This document shows, one piece after another, positions 1 to 8,461 of a DNA stretch of 64,000 nucleotides. Location: the NCBI RefSeq assembly GCF_039528515.1, contig NZ_BAAALT010000004.1:4478-68477 (forward strand), in the 5' to 3' direction. This stretch comes from Luedemannella flava. Lineage in GTDB: Bacteria; Actinomycetota; Actinomycetes; Mycobacteriales; Micromonosporaceae. The position numbers and the translations under genes were made by a program. The notes below the pieces were generated by a model. It searched no databases, was not told where the DNA came from, and saw only the letters and a program-made list of their open reading frames with translations. Positions within the stretch are counted from its first letter, which is position 1; the number at the start of each line of letters is the position of its first letter.

Positions 1-738
1 GATGAGGCGGTGGGCACGTCGCGGATGCTGCGGCTGACCGGTACGAAGGTGGGCGACACCATCACCGTGGGCACTCAACTCGGCCAGCGCCGGGTGCGCA
101 TCGTCGGCGAGGTGTTCGCCAACGGCTCCAGCGCCACCATCGTGATGTCCACGGACTCCCTCGACGGCCTGGTGCGCAGCGTCACTCCACAGTGGTTCGA
201 GGTCGAGCTGACCGCTGGGACCGACATCGAGACCTATGTGGAGAACGCGACGACGCCGTTGGCCGCGGTGGGCGCGGTGCCGGAGCTCACCTCGCAGGCG
301 CAGGAGAACCAGACGGTGTCGGTGATGCTGGGCCTGATCGCCACGCTCACCGTGCTGCTGTCCGTGGTCGCCGCGCTCGGTGTGTTCAACACCGTCGTGC
401 TCAACACCCGGGAGCGGGTACACGAGATCGGGGTGCTCAAGGCCATCGGTATGACCCCCCGGCAGGTCCGGCTCATGGTGGTGACCTCGATGGTGGCGGT
501 CGGGGCGTTGGGCGGGGTACTCGCCGTCCCGGCCGGCTGGCTGCTGCACCGGGCAGTCGTACCGGTCATGGCCGGGGCGGCGGGCACCGAACTGCCGCAT
601 TCCGTGGTCACCGTCTACCACCCGCTCGAACTGCTCGCGCTGGGTCTGTCCGGCGTGGTACTGGCTGTGCTCAGTGCGCTGGTCCCGGCCGGTTGGGCGG
701 CCCGCACGCACTCGGCCGCCGCGCTGCGGGCTGAATGA
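1..738 (+). CDS. FtsX-type ABC transporter permease, C-terminal part
   Basis: The reading frame is open from the first base of the window, so the start lies to the left; about 245 residues are visible. The layout is that of the last part of a MacB/FtsX-family permease: an extracytoplasmic domain (first ~100 residues), then a membrane segment (VMLGLIATLTVLLSVVAALG), a cytoplasmic loop with the family hallmark 'ERVHEIGVLKAIGMTPRQV', and two further membrane segments. Such permeases pair with a separate ATPase and use ATP hydrolysis for mechanical work on, or export of, hydrophobic peptides or lipids. The position beside a peptide cluster suggests export or self-protection of the product; that is inferred. 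The partner ATPase would be to the left. Confidence 0.85.
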   Translation, partial: DEAVGTSRMLRLTGTKVGDTITVGTQLGQRRVRIVGEVFANGSSATIVMSTDSLDGLVRSVTPQWFEVELTAGTDIETYVENATTPLAAVGAVPELTSQAQENQTVSVMLGLIATLTVLLSVVAALGVFNTVVLNTRERVHEIGVLKAIGMTPRQVRLMVVTSMVAVGALGGVLAVPAGWLLHRAVVPVMAGAAGTELPHSVVTVYHPLELLALGLSGVVLAVLSALVPAGWAARTHSAAALRAE

Positions 739-746
739 GCCGTCGC

Positions 747-783
747 CGCGCCGCGAGCGGAGTGAGTCTCCGCGCGCGGCGCG
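747..783. terminator. GC-rich hairpin between convergent genes
   Basis: Two 16-base arms (747-762 and 768-783) pair with one mismatch around a 5-base loop. The hairpin fills the gap between the plus-strand permease (stop at 738) and the minus-strand exporter (stop at 790), so it can serve as a bidirectional terminator. There is no U-tract, as is common for actinomycete hairpin terminators. Confidence 0.6.
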
Positions 784-789
784 AGCCGG

Positions 790-2700
790 TCAGCCGGCGC
801 GGCTGGGGACCGCGCCGTCGTCCTGGCGGGCGTACTGGATGCGGTACAGGTCGGCGTAGAGGCCGCCGGCGTCCAGCAGCTCGTCGTGGTTGCCCCGCTC
901 CTTGATCTCGCCGCCCTCGATGACGAGGATCTGGTCGGCCTCGCGCACGGTGGACAGCCGGTGGGCGATGACGAGCGAGGTCCGGCCGTGCAGCGCGGTC
1001 TGCAGCGCCCGCTGGATGGCCGCCTCCGACTCGGAGTCCAGGTGGGCCGTGGCCTCGTCGAGCACCACGATCGGCGGCGACTTGAGCAGGAGCCGGGCCA
1101 GCGCGATCCGCTGCTTCTCACCGCCGGACAGCCGGTGCCCCCGGTCGCCGACCACGGTGTCGAGCCCGTCCGGCAGCGAGGAGACCACCGACCAGATCCG
1201 GGCCGCGTCACAGGCCTCGATCAGGTCCTGCTCGCTGGCGTCCTCGCGCCCGTACAGCAGGTTGGCGCGGATCGTGTCGTGGAACAGGTGGGCGTCCTGG
1301 GTCACCACGCCGACCGTGTCGTGCAGCGACCGTAGCGTCAGATCCCGGACGTCCTCGCCACCGATGCGTACCGTCCCCGACGTGACGTCGTAGAGACGCG
1401 GTACCAACTGGGTGATGGTGGTCTTGCCGGCACCGGACGGGCCGACCAGCGCGGTCAGTGTCCCGGCGGGCACCCTGAAACTCACGTCGCGCAGGGCGTA
1501 GTTGTCGTGGTGTCGTTCCGGGGCGCGCAGGGTGATGGACTCCAATGAGGCCAACGACACCTCCGCGACGTTGGGGTAGCGGAACGAGACCTGGTCGAAC
1601 TCGATGGTGGGGGCGGCGCCGCCCACGGCCAGCGGCCGGGCGTCGGCGCTCTCCCGCACGAGTGGCTTGAGGTCCAGCACCTCGAACAGGCGGTCGAAGC
1701 TGACCAGCGCGGTCATCACGTTGACCTGCATGTTGGACAGCTGGTTGATCGGCCCGTAGATCCGCAGCAGGAGCGCGGCCATGGCCACCAGGGTGCCGAT
1801 CTGCAGGTTGCCGCCGATGACCAGGGTGCCGCCGAAGCCGTATACGATCGCGCTGGTCAACGCGGTGAGCAGGGTGACCACGATGACGATGAACTGTCCG
1901 TAGACGGTGATCCTGGTGGAGATGTCGCGCACCGCGCCCGCCTTGGTGGCGAACGTAGCCGCTTCCTTCTCCGGCCGGCCGTACAGCTTGGTGAGCATCG
2001 CGCCGGCCACGTTGAACCGTTCGCTCATCATCGTCGCCATGTCGGCGTCGTGCTGCATGCGGCGGCGGGTGAGGCGCTGCAGCCGGCGGCCGACCAGTTT
2101 GGTGGGCAGCAGGAAGATCGGCACCAGCATGAGCGCCACGATGCTCAGTTGCCAGGACAGGGTGAACATCGTGACCAGCACGATGACCAACGTCAGCAGG
2201 GTGGAGGTCGTCTGGGAGAGCAGCGAGGTGACCGCCTGCTGCGCGCCGAGGACGTCCGTGTTGAGCCGGCTGACCAGCGACCCGGTCTGGGCGCGGGTGA
2301 AGAACGCGACAGGTTGGGCCTGCACGTGGGCGAAGACGGTGGTGCGCAGGTCGTAGAGCAGGCCCTGTCCGACCCGGCCGGACAGCCGGGTCTGCAGGTA
2401 GACAGCGCCCGCGTCGACCACGGCGAGACCGGCGATCAGCAGCGACAACCAGATGACGACGTCGCGGCGTCCGGGCACGATGCCGTCGTCGATGATGAAC
2501 TTGAGCACGATCGGGCTCAGCGCGGCGAGACTCGCGTGTACTGCGGTGAGCAGCACCAACGCGGTCAACGACCAGCGGTAGTGCCGGGCGTACGGGAGGA
2601 TCCGTCGGAACGTCCCCTTGCGGATCCGTTCGCGTCCGGTGATGTCCGAGCCGGGTCGCATCGGCATAGGCCCCATGGCCGGGCCGCTCATCATGGCCAT
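790..2700 (-). CDS. ABC exporter, fused membrane and ATPase domains
   Basis: A 636-residue half-transporter with its membrane domain (about residues 45-340, six segments) fused to a nucleotide-binding domain. Visible motifs are Walker A GPSGAGKTT (~420), signature LSGGEKQRIALARLL (~524), Walker B IVVLDEATAHLD (~545) and the H-loop IAHRLSTV. This is the MsbA/multidrug type, which works as a homodimer and exports amphiphilic molecules. Glycopeptide clusters carry a single exporter of this architecture (Tba in balhimycin, Tei4 in teicoplanin), so export of the cluster product is the likely role. It lies 36 bases after the hydrolase gene on the same strand and is probably co-transcribed with it. 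Confidence 0.9.
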   Translation of the reverse strand: MAMMSGPAMGPMPMRPGSDITGRERIRKGTFRRILPYARHYRWSLTALVLLTAVHASLAALSPIVLKFIIDDGIVPGRRDVVIWLSLLIAGLAVVDAGAVYLQTRLSGRVGQGLLYDLRTTVFAHVQAQPVAFFTRAQTGSLVSRLNTDVLGAQQAVTSLLSQTTSTLLTLVIVLVTMFTLSWQLSIVALMLVPIFLLPTKLVGRRLQRLTRRRMQHDADMATMMSERFNVAGAMLTKLYGRPEKEAATFATKAGAVRDISTRITVYGQFIVIVVTLLTALTSAIVYGFGGTLVIGGNLQIGTLVAMAALLLRIYGPINQLSNMQVNVMTALVSFDRLFEVLDLKPLVRESADARPLAVGGAAPTIEFDQVSFRYPNVAEVSLASLESITLRAPERHHDNYALRDVSFRVPAGTLTALVGPSGAGKTTITQLVPRLYDVTSGTVRIGGEDVRDLTLRSLHDTVGVVTQDAHLFHDTIRANLLYGREDASEQDLIEACDAARIWSVVSSLPDGLDTVVGDRGHRLSGGEKQRIALARLLLKSPPIVVLDEATAHLDSESEAAIQRALQTALHGRTSLVIAHRLSTVREADQILVIEGGEIKERGNHDELLDAGGLYADLYRIQYARQDDGAVPSRAG

Positions 2701-2736
2701 GTAGCGGCCCTCGCTTTCGCTGTCGGTGATCGTGGG

Positions 2737-3540
2737 TCAGTACTTGCCGAGGAATTCGAGGATCGCGGCGTTGACCTCGTCGGGGCGCTCCAGATAGCCG
2801 AGGTGCCCGGCCCGGGGGATCTCCACGAAGTCGCAGTTTCCGATGGCGTCGGCGGTCTCCACACCGAGGTGCGGGGGAGCGATCCTGTCGTCGGTGAACG
2901 CGATGACCCGGCATGGTGCGGTGATCGCGCCCAGCGCGGCCCGCCGGTCCGTGGTGGTGTCCACCCAGGCCTGACCGGCGCCGTCGGTGCTGGACTCGGC
3001 GGCCAGCTCGAAGATCTCCAGCCAGGACGCGACAGCGGCCTCGTCGTTCAGGGTCGCCGGTGACAGCATCCTGGTCACCGTGTCGACGGCGTTGTACTTC
3101 GCGGGCAACCGGATACCGCTGTCCCGCAGGGCCCGCTCCGCCATGGTCTGGGCCAGCCGGGCCACGTCCGCGCGGGGTCTGGTGGCCATCAGCACCGCGC
3201 AGCGGACCAGGTGCGGCCAGCCGATCGCGAGTTCCTCGGCGATGATCGAGCCGAGTGACGTGCCGACGATCCGGCACGGAGCCAGGTCCAGCGACTCAAT
3301 GAGTCCTCTGGTGTCGGCCACCATGTCGGCGAGGCTGTACCGGCCCGGCGGCACGTCCGAGGGCGCGACGCCGCGGTTGTTGAAGATGACCGTCTCGTAG
3401 CCCGCCCGCTGCACGGCCGGCGTCTGGTGCAGGGACCAGACGTGGCCGGCGGCGGCCTGGCCCATGATGAACAGCACGCTCTCACCGCGGCCGGATCGCT
3501 CGTACGACAGCCGGATGCCGTTGGTATTGACGTGGGGCAC
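2737..3540 (-). CDS. Alpha/beta hydrolase
   Basis: A 267-residue alpha/beta-hydrolase with oxyanion-side motif 'LFIMGQAAAG', nucleophile elbow GTSLGS (Ser ~96) and the C-terminal His in 'GHLGYLERPDEV' (~247). I place the start at the GTG at 3540, which has GGAGGA five bases upstream; the upstream ATG at 3567 has no ribosome site. Glycopeptide clusters contain a hydrolase of this fold (Bhp of balhimycin) that releases beta-hydroxytyrosine from a carrier protein. That role is possible here but cannot be settled from sequence, because the carrier would be outside the window. It shares a divergent promoter region, with a StrR-type operator, with the DAHP synthase gene. Confidence 0.8.
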   Translation of the reverse strand: MPHVNTNGIRLSYERSGRGESVLFIMGQAAAGHVWSLHQTPAVQRAGYETVIFNNRGVAPSDVPPGRYSLADMVADTRGLIESLDLAPCRIVGTSLGSIIAEELAIGWPHLVRCAVLMATRPRADVARLAQTMAERALRDSGIRLPAKYNAVDTVTRMLSPATLNDEAAVASWLEIFELAAESSTDGAGQAWVDTTTDRRAALGAITAPCRVIAFTDDRIAPPHLGVETADAIGNCDFVEIPRAGHLGYLERPDEVNAAILEFLGKY

Positions 3541-3649
3541 GGTCTCCTCCGGCAATGAATAGAACACGTCACGGCGGAGCCATCCACGGTGCCGCCCGCC
3601 ACAAGGTAACCAGGACGAGTGTGGCGCAACAGTGTGTCGCGACTATCGC

Positions 3650-3680
3650 TGTCCAACCGCGCGGCTCCGACGGTTGGACA
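3650..3680. promoter_or_regulatory. StrR-type operator in divergent promoter
   Basis: A perfect inverted repeat: left arm TGTCCAACCG (3650-3659), 11-base spacer, right arm CGGTTGGACA (3671-3680). The published StrR-family consensus is GTTCGACTG, 11 bases, CAGTCGAAC. The site differs from it only by transitions and keeps the spacing. It lies between the hydrolase (minus) and the DAHP synthase (plus), so the StrR homologue encoded at 5255 probably activates both directions. Confidence 0.85.
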
Positions 3681-3835
3681 GCGCGGCGCAATAAGACCGC
3701 TTCCATTCTTGAATGAATGCCGGGCATCACCCACGCTGTGTCTGCCTGTTTACCGATGACCGTCGTCCGATCCATTCTGTCGCGCATTTCATAGTGCGGA
3801 AAGACGACGGTAACCCTCGACAAGAAGGAGTTTCC

Positions 3836-4876
3836 GTGGTTGTGGTGATGGCCCCCGATGCCACCGAAGATGACCTCGCCGCCGTGGTGGACCTGGTCCG
3901 CGTTGCCGGCGGGAGTGCGTTCGTCAGCCGGGGCGTGTCCCGGACGATCGTGGGACTGGTCGGGGATCTGGACGATTTCGCGGCACTCAACCTGGGCAGC
4001 CGCCCCGGCGTGCAGCGGGTGATGCGGATCTCGGTGCCGTTCAAGCTGGTCAGCCGCGAGCATCACGCGCAGCGGTCGGTGGTCCGGGTGGGTGGCGTGC
4101 CGGTCGGTCCGGACGTGCTCAGCGTGATCGCCGGTCCGTGTGCCGTGGAGACTCCGGAGCAGACGCTGGTGGCCGCGCGGATGGCCAAGGCGGCCGGGGC
4201 CGCGCTGCTGCGGGGTGGCGCCTTCAAGCCGCGCACCTCGCCCTACTCCTACCAAGGGCTCGGCGAGGCCGGGCTGCGGATCCTGGCCGACGTGCGGGCC
4301 GAGACCGGCCTGCCGGTGGTGACCGAGGTGATCGACCCGGGCCACGTCGACCTGGTCGCCTCCTACGCCGACATGCTGCAGGTCGGTGCCCGCAACATGC
4401 AGAACTTCGCGCTCCTGCAGGCGGTCGGCGAGAGTGGCCGACCGGTCCTGCTCAAGCGGGGTTTCAGCGCCACCATCGAGGAGTGGCTGAGCGCGGCCGA
4501 GTACATCGCGCAGCGCGGGAACCTGGACATAGTGCTGTGCGAACGGGGCATCCGGACCTTTGAACCGGCCACCCGCAACACCTTGGACATCAGTGCCGTA
4601 CCGGTCGCGCAGTCGTTGTCCCACCTGCCGGTGATCGTGGACCCGTCGCACTCCGGCGGCCGCCGGGACCTGGTGCTGCCGTTGACCCGTGCCGCGATCG
4701 CGGTCGGTGCGGATGGTCTGATCATTGACATCCATCCCAATCCGAAGGTCGCGTTGTGTGATGGCGACCAGGCGCTCAATGAGGCAGATGTCGCGGAGCT
4801 GGCCGACGCCATCGCGGTGCTGTCGGCACTGATGGGGCGCACTTTGGCCGTGGCCGAGCCGGCCGTTGTGTCCTAG
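3836..4876 (+). CDS. DAHP synthase (3-deoxy-7-phosphoheptulonate synthase), type I-beta
   Basis: 346 residues. It condenses phosphoenolpyruvate with erythrose 4-phosphate, the first step of the shikimate pathway. Residues 1-70 form the N-terminal ferredoxin-like regulatory domain seen in Thermotoga-type enzymes, followed by the barrel with 'VIAGPCAVE', 'LRGGAFKPRTSPYS', 'VGARNMQNF', 'LLKRGF' and 'VDPSHSGGRRDLV'. The GTG at 3836 is chosen because AAGGAG lies five bases before it. In this cluster it should raise flux to chorismate and on to 4-hydroxyphenylpyruvate, the source of hydroxyphenylglycine. From memory, glycopeptide clusters usually carry a type II DAHP synthase, so the I-beta form is unusual. 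The N-terminal domain suggests feedback control by aromatic amino acids. Confidence 0.93.
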   Translation: MVVVMAPDATEDDLAAVVDLVRVAGGSAFVSRGVSRTIVGLVGDLDDFAALNLGSRPGVQRVMRISVPFKLVSREHHAQRSVVRVGGVPVGPDVLSVIAGPCAVETPEQTLVAARMAKAAGAALLRGGAFKPRTSPYSYQGLGEAGLRILADVRAETGLPVVTEVIDPGHVDLVASYADMLQVGARNMQNFALLQAVGESGRPVLLKRGFSATIEEWLSAAEYIAQRGNLDIVLCERGIRTFEPATRNTLDISAVPVAQSLSHLPVIVDPSHSGGRRDLVLPLTRAAIAVGADGLIIDIHPNPKVALCDGDQALNEADVAELADAIAVLSALMGRTLAVAEPAVVS

Positions 4877-5254
4877 TTCGAATGCCATTCTGCGGTAGTG
4901 ATCGACATTATGTGAATAAGTGCCTAGAAAATGTCGTGTAGGCGTCACGAATATTCCGCGAAACGGAACCAGTCGGGCAGATCCCCGGTAATTGATACCC
5001 GTATAGGGGTCACGTAGGGGTTTGCGTTTCCGGGCAGGGGGTTCGAATCCCATCTCAGGGGTTTACCGACATAAATTCGCTGGGTAGCGTCGCAGGCGCT
5101 TGTTACGGGCCGGAAAACCATGCGGTCCGGGAGTCGTCAAACAAAGGCGGCCGACAAGACCGGTACCCCAACCCATTTATGTTTGTTGACTTGATGATGC
5201 ATTCTTCAAGTCGCTGTTCTCTGTTCAGATTCTGGTGGTTTCTAAGGAGCTGGA
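4877..5254. other. Intergenic region, tRNA T-arm-like remnant and inverted repeat
   Basis: No gene is seen. Around 5031-5065 there is a T-arm-like string (GGGGG, then TTCGAAT, then CCC) followed by a short tail, but no matching acceptor, D or anticodon arms could be built upstream, so it is at most the 3' relic of a tRNA. At 5188-5212 the perfect repeat GACTTGA / TCAAGTC is separated by 11 bases, the StrR-type spacing but with a different half-site. It lies about 40 bases before the regulator gene and may be its own control site. Confidence 0.5.
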
Positions 5255-6253
5255 GTGACGCCGGAGGAAGAAATCCTGCAGCAGCCCGCGGTCCGCATCG
5301 ACGTCAACTCGTTGACCTTTGCCGACTCACCGCGGCTGTCTGGCATCAACCTCGAGCATGTGGAGTCCTTGGTGGCTACACAGAACCCGGTACCGCCGAT
5401 CATCGTGCACCGGTCGTCGATGCGCGTCATCGACGGTGCGCACCGGCTCAAGGCCGCCATGCTGCGCGGCGACGAGACGATCGTGGTCCGGTTCTTCGAC
5501 GGCACCGACGCCGACGCGTTCGTACTCGCCGTGAGACTGAACGTCGCGCACGGCCTGCCACTCGTGTTGGCGGACCGCAAGCGGGCCGCGGAGCGCATCG
5601 TGCGTTCCCACCCGGAGTGGTCCGACCGACGGGTCTCCGCGGTCACCGGGCTGTCCCCGGGGACGGTGGCCGACGTCCGCAACCGGATCGGCGATCCGAC
5701 CGACCGGGTGGCCAGCCGGGTCGGGCAGGACGGGCGGGTGCGCCCGCTCGACGGGAGCGCGGGCCGTCGGTTGGCCGGACAGCTCATGCGGGAAAAGCCG
5801 CACCTGTCCCTGCGTCAGGTGGCGCAGGCGGCGTCGATCTCCCCGGAGACCGCCCGCGACGTGCGCAACCGGCTGCGCAACGGCGAGGATCTGGTACCCG
5901 GGCGGGTCCGTCGGGCGGCCGCCGGGGTCGGACCGGCCGTCGACCGTCGCGCCGAGGTCAGCACATTGACGCCCGCCCGACCGCCGGTCCGCCCGCAACA
6001 AGCGCCGGTCGCCAACCAGGCCGCGATCCTCAACCGACTCAAGGCGGATCCCGCGTTGCGGTACAGCGAAACCGGGCGCAACCTGCTCCGCCTGCTGACC
6101 CTGCACTCGCTCTGGGCCGAGGACTGGGAATCGATCATCCAGAACCTGCCACCGCACTGCAGTGGAGCCCTCGCCGACGTGGCGCGTCAGTTCTCCACCC
6201 TCTGGGCCGACTTCGCCACCCGCGCCACCAAGGACATGGCCAAGGCGGGTTGA
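5255..6253 (+). CDS. StrR-family cluster activator (ParB-like N-terminus)
   Basis: 332 residues. The first ~110 residues are the ParB/Srx-like fold with 'PIIVHRSSMRVIDGAHRLKAAMLRGDETIVVRFFDGTDADAFVLAV', followed by a helix-turn-helix region 'WSDRRVSAVTGLSPGTVADVRNRIG'; each is diagnostic of StrR, Bbr (balhimycin) and Tei15*. These proteins bind inverted repeats and switch on antibiotic cluster promoters. A second HTH-like segment, 'LSLRQVAQAASISPETARDVRNRLR', follows at ~185-210. The GTG at 5255 has AAGGAG five bases before it. Targets are likely the operators at 3650-3680 and 11310-11341. An inverted repeat at 5188-5212 may serve its own regulation. The next gene, hmaS, follows after 56 bases on the same strand. 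Confidence 0.93.
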   Translation: MTPEEEILQQPAVRIDVNSLTFADSPRLSGINLEHVESLVATQNPVPPIIVHRSSMRVIDGAHRLKAAMLRGDETIVVRFFDGTDADAFVLAVRLNVAHGLPLVLADRKRAAERIVRSHPEWSDRRVSAVTGLSPGTVADVRNRIGDPTDRVASRVGQDGRVRPLDGSAGRRLAGQLMREKPHLSLRQVAQAASISPETARDVRNRLRNGEDLVPGRVRRAAAGVGPAVDRRAEVSTLTPARPPVRPQQAPVANQAAILNRLKADPALRYSETGRNLLRLLTLHSLWAEDWESIIQNLPPHCSGALADVARQFSTLWADFATRATKDMAKAG

Positions 6254-6309
6254 CCGGGCAGTCGGACGACCAGTCACCCCATCGATCACGGATCCGACGG
6301 AGGCAGTTC

Positions 6310-7383
6310 GTGGACATCCAGACCATCGACCATCTCGAGTACTACGTCGCGGACGCTGAGCAGACCGCCCGCGAACTGCGCGACTCCTTCGGCTTCACGA
6401 TGCACGGCCAGGGCGATCCGGATACCGGCCTCGCCGGCTGCCGGTCGATCCTGTTGCGGCAGCATGAGATCACGCTGCTGGTGACGTCGTCGGTCGGGGC
6501 ACACCGGGCCGACGAGTACGTCCGGCGGCACGGGGACGGGGTGGCGGTCGTCGGACTCGGGGTACCGGACGCGGCTGCGGCCTTCGCCGAGGCCGTGGAG
6601 CGTGGTGCCCTGCCGGTCGAGCCGCCGATGACCCTGGACGGGCCCGGCGGACGGGTAACCTTCGCCTCGGTGCAGGGGTTCGGCGACGTCGCCCACCGGT
6701 TCACCTCGCGGGAACGACCCGACGGGCAGTTCGCCCCCGGCGTCATCGCCGAGCACGGTGCTGGCCTGCGGGGAACCGGTCTGCTGCGCACCATCGACCA
6801 CCTGGCCATATGCGTACCCGCGGGTACGCTACGCCCGACCGTCGAGGCGTACCGCGAGATCTTCGGGCTGCCCAAGATGTTCGAGGAGCGGATCATCGTC
6901 GGGGCCCAGGCGATGGAGTCCGAGGTGGTGCAGAGCCAGTCCCGGGGCGTGACCTTCACGATCATCGAACCGGACACCAGCCGGGCGCCCGGGCAGATCG
7001 ACCGGTTCATCGCCAACCACGATGGTGCCGGCGTGCAGCACGTCGCCTTCCTCACCGAGGACATCGCGGCCGGGGTCCGCGACTGCACGGACCGGGGCGT
7101 CGGATTCCTGGCCACGCCCGAGACGTACTACGACGATCTACCCGGGCGACTTGGCTCCGTCGGCGTGCCACTGGAGACGTTGCGCGAACTGTCCATCCTG
7201 GCCGACCGGGACTACGCGGGTGTGATGCTGCAGATCTTCACCGAGTCGGTACACCCCCGGCGCACGTTGTTCTACGAACTCATCGAGCGCCGGGGTGCGC
7301 GTACCTTCGGCACCGGCAATATCAAGGCGTTGTACGAGGCGGTCGAGCGCCAGCAGGTGGCCGACCAGGCCGCGCGCCGTTGA
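6310..7383 (+). CDS. hmaS: 4-hydroxymandelate synthase
   Basis: 357 residues, the usual length. It is a non-haem iron, 4-hydroxyphenylpyruvate dioxygenase-like enzyme that makes 4-hydroxymandelate from 4-hydroxyphenylpyruvate and O2, the first committed step to 4-hydroxyphenylglycine. The C-terminal vicinal-oxygen-chelate domain shows the three iron ligands: His in 'TIDHLAICV' (~163), His in 'GVQHVAFLT' (~243) and Glu in 'MLQIFTESV' (~312). The GTG at 6310 is preceded by GGAGG. Hydroxymandelate synthase and the homogentisate-forming dioxygenase share this fold; the synthase assignment rests on overall similarity and on the hmo and aminotransferase genes beside it. Its 3' end overlaps the 3' end of hmo by 62 bases on the opposite strand. 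Confidence 0.93.
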   Translation: MDIQTIDHLEYYVADAEQTARELRDSFGFTMHGQGDPDTGLAGCRSILLRQHEITLLVTSSVGAHRADEYVRRHGDGVAVVGLGVPDAAAAFAEAVERGALPVEPPMTLDGPGGRVTFASVQGFGDVAHRFTSRERPDGQFAPGVIAEHGAGLRGTGLLRTIDHLAICVPAGTLRPTVEAYREIFGLPKMFEERIIVGAQAMESEVVQSQSRGVTFTIIEPDTSRAPGQIDRFIANHDGAGVQHVAFLTEDIAAGVRDCTDRGVGFLATPETYYDDLPGRLGSVGVPLETLRELSILADRDYAGVMLQIFTESVHPRRTLFYELIERRGARTFGTGNIKALYEAVERQQVADQAARR

Positions 7384-8461
7384 CCGAGGGGGCGGCGGCC
7401 ACGCTGTCACAGCCGGCCAGGCCGAGGGCGTCGCGCAGTTCTTCGGCCAACAGCCGGAGTACCTGCTCGGCGCCGGCCTGTCCGCCCATGGCCAGGCCCC
7501 ACATCAACGGACGTCCGATCAGCACGCCGGAAGCGCCGAGGGCGAGGGCCTTGAGGATGTCGGTGCCGGTGCGGATGCCGCTGTCCATCAGCACCTCGAC
7601 GGCGCCGTCGACGGCGGGCACCACCGCCGGCAGCGCGTCAATGCTCGGTATCGCGCCGTCGAGCTGACGGCCGCCGTGATTGGAGACCACGATCGCGTCG
7701 ACGCCGGCGCCGACAGCCTGCCGCGCGTCCTCGGGCGCCAGGATCCCCTTCAGCGCCAACGGCAGGGCGGTGCGGGCCCGGAGCAGGTCGACCGAGGCCC
7801 AGGTGACCGCGGACGAGAACGCCTCGCTGGTGTGTACCGCCACCGCGGACTGCGACGACCGCCGTTGGTGCGCGGTCGAGAGTTCTCCGAAATTTGCCGC
7901 CCGTACATCTTCGGGCAGGCCGAACGCGTTGCGCACGTCGCGCAGGCGCCGGCCCATCCACGGGACGTCGACGGTCAGCACGATGCCCGTGCACCCGGCT
8001 TCCTCGGCCCGGCGCACCAGGTCCATCGTGTGCCCGGTGTCGCGCAGCCAGTACAGCTGGAACCAGAGATTGCCGCCGACCGCGGCGAGTTCCTCGATGC
8101 TCACGCTGCTCAACGTGCTGGCGATGAACGGCACGCCGGCGTCGCGGGCGGCCCGGGCCGCGGCAAGTTCGCCGTCGGGGTGGACGAGTCGCTGGTAGGC
8201 GATCGGCGCGATCGCCATGGGCGCCCGGGCGGGCTGGCCCAGCAGTACGGTGTCGGTCGTGCACCGGGATACGTCGCGCAGCAACCGCGGCACGAGCTGG
8301 ACCCGGTTCAGCGCGTCCCGGTTCGCCGCCAGGGTGAGCTCGGCGCCGCTGCCACCCGCCACGAAGTCCCAGATGTCGACCGGTAGCGCCGCCGCGGCGG
8401 CTCGTTCCAGGTCGGCCACGCATCGGAATTCTTCGATCGAGTCTGCTTGCACTGGGGTCAT
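7322..8461 (-). CDS. hmo: 4-hydroxymandelate oxidase
   Basis: 379 residues of the FMN-dependent alpha-hydroxy-acid oxidase family. It oxidises 4-hydroxymandelate to 4-hydroxyphenylglyoxylate, the keto acid that the aminotransferase then converts to 4-hydroxyphenylglycine. Visible motifs are 'DIWDFVAGGSGAELTLAANRDA' near the N-terminus, the active-site 'IVVSNHGGRQLDGA' (His ~262) and the flavin phosphate site 'MDSGIRTGTDILKALALGASGVLIGRP'. The ATG at 8461 has AGAGAGG directly against it; a GTG three codons on (8452) has better spacing and could be the true start. The C-terminal ~18 residues are rich in Pro, Arg and Gly and lie over the end of hmaS. Confidence 0.92.
   Translation of the reverse strand: MTPVQADSIEEFRCVADLERAAAAALPVDIWDFVAGGSGAELTLAANRDALNRVQLVPRLLRDVSRCTTDTVLLGQPARAPMAIAPIAYQRLVHPDGELAAARAARDAGVPFIASTLSSVSIEELAAVGGNLWFQLYWLRDTGHTMDLVRRAEEAGCTGIVLTVDVPWMGRRLRDVRNAFGLPEDVRAANFGELSTAHQRRSSQSAVAVHTSEAFSSAVTWASVDLLRARTALPLALKGILAPEDARQAVGAGVDAIVVSNHGGRQLDGAIPSIDALPAVVPAVDGAVEVLMDSGIRTGTDILKALALGASGVLIGRPLMWGLAMGGQAGAEQVLRLLAEELRDALGLAGCDSVAAAPSVNGARPGRPPAGARPPRTTP

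Noticed and set aside
192..734. Many long antisense or shifted frames rich in Arg, Gly and Pro (here and opposite most genes)
   Set aside because: They are by-products of high GC content in the other frames of well-supported genes.
5000..5075. Intact tRNA gene
   Set aside because: Only a T-arm-like string is present; acceptor, D and anticodon arms could not be paired.
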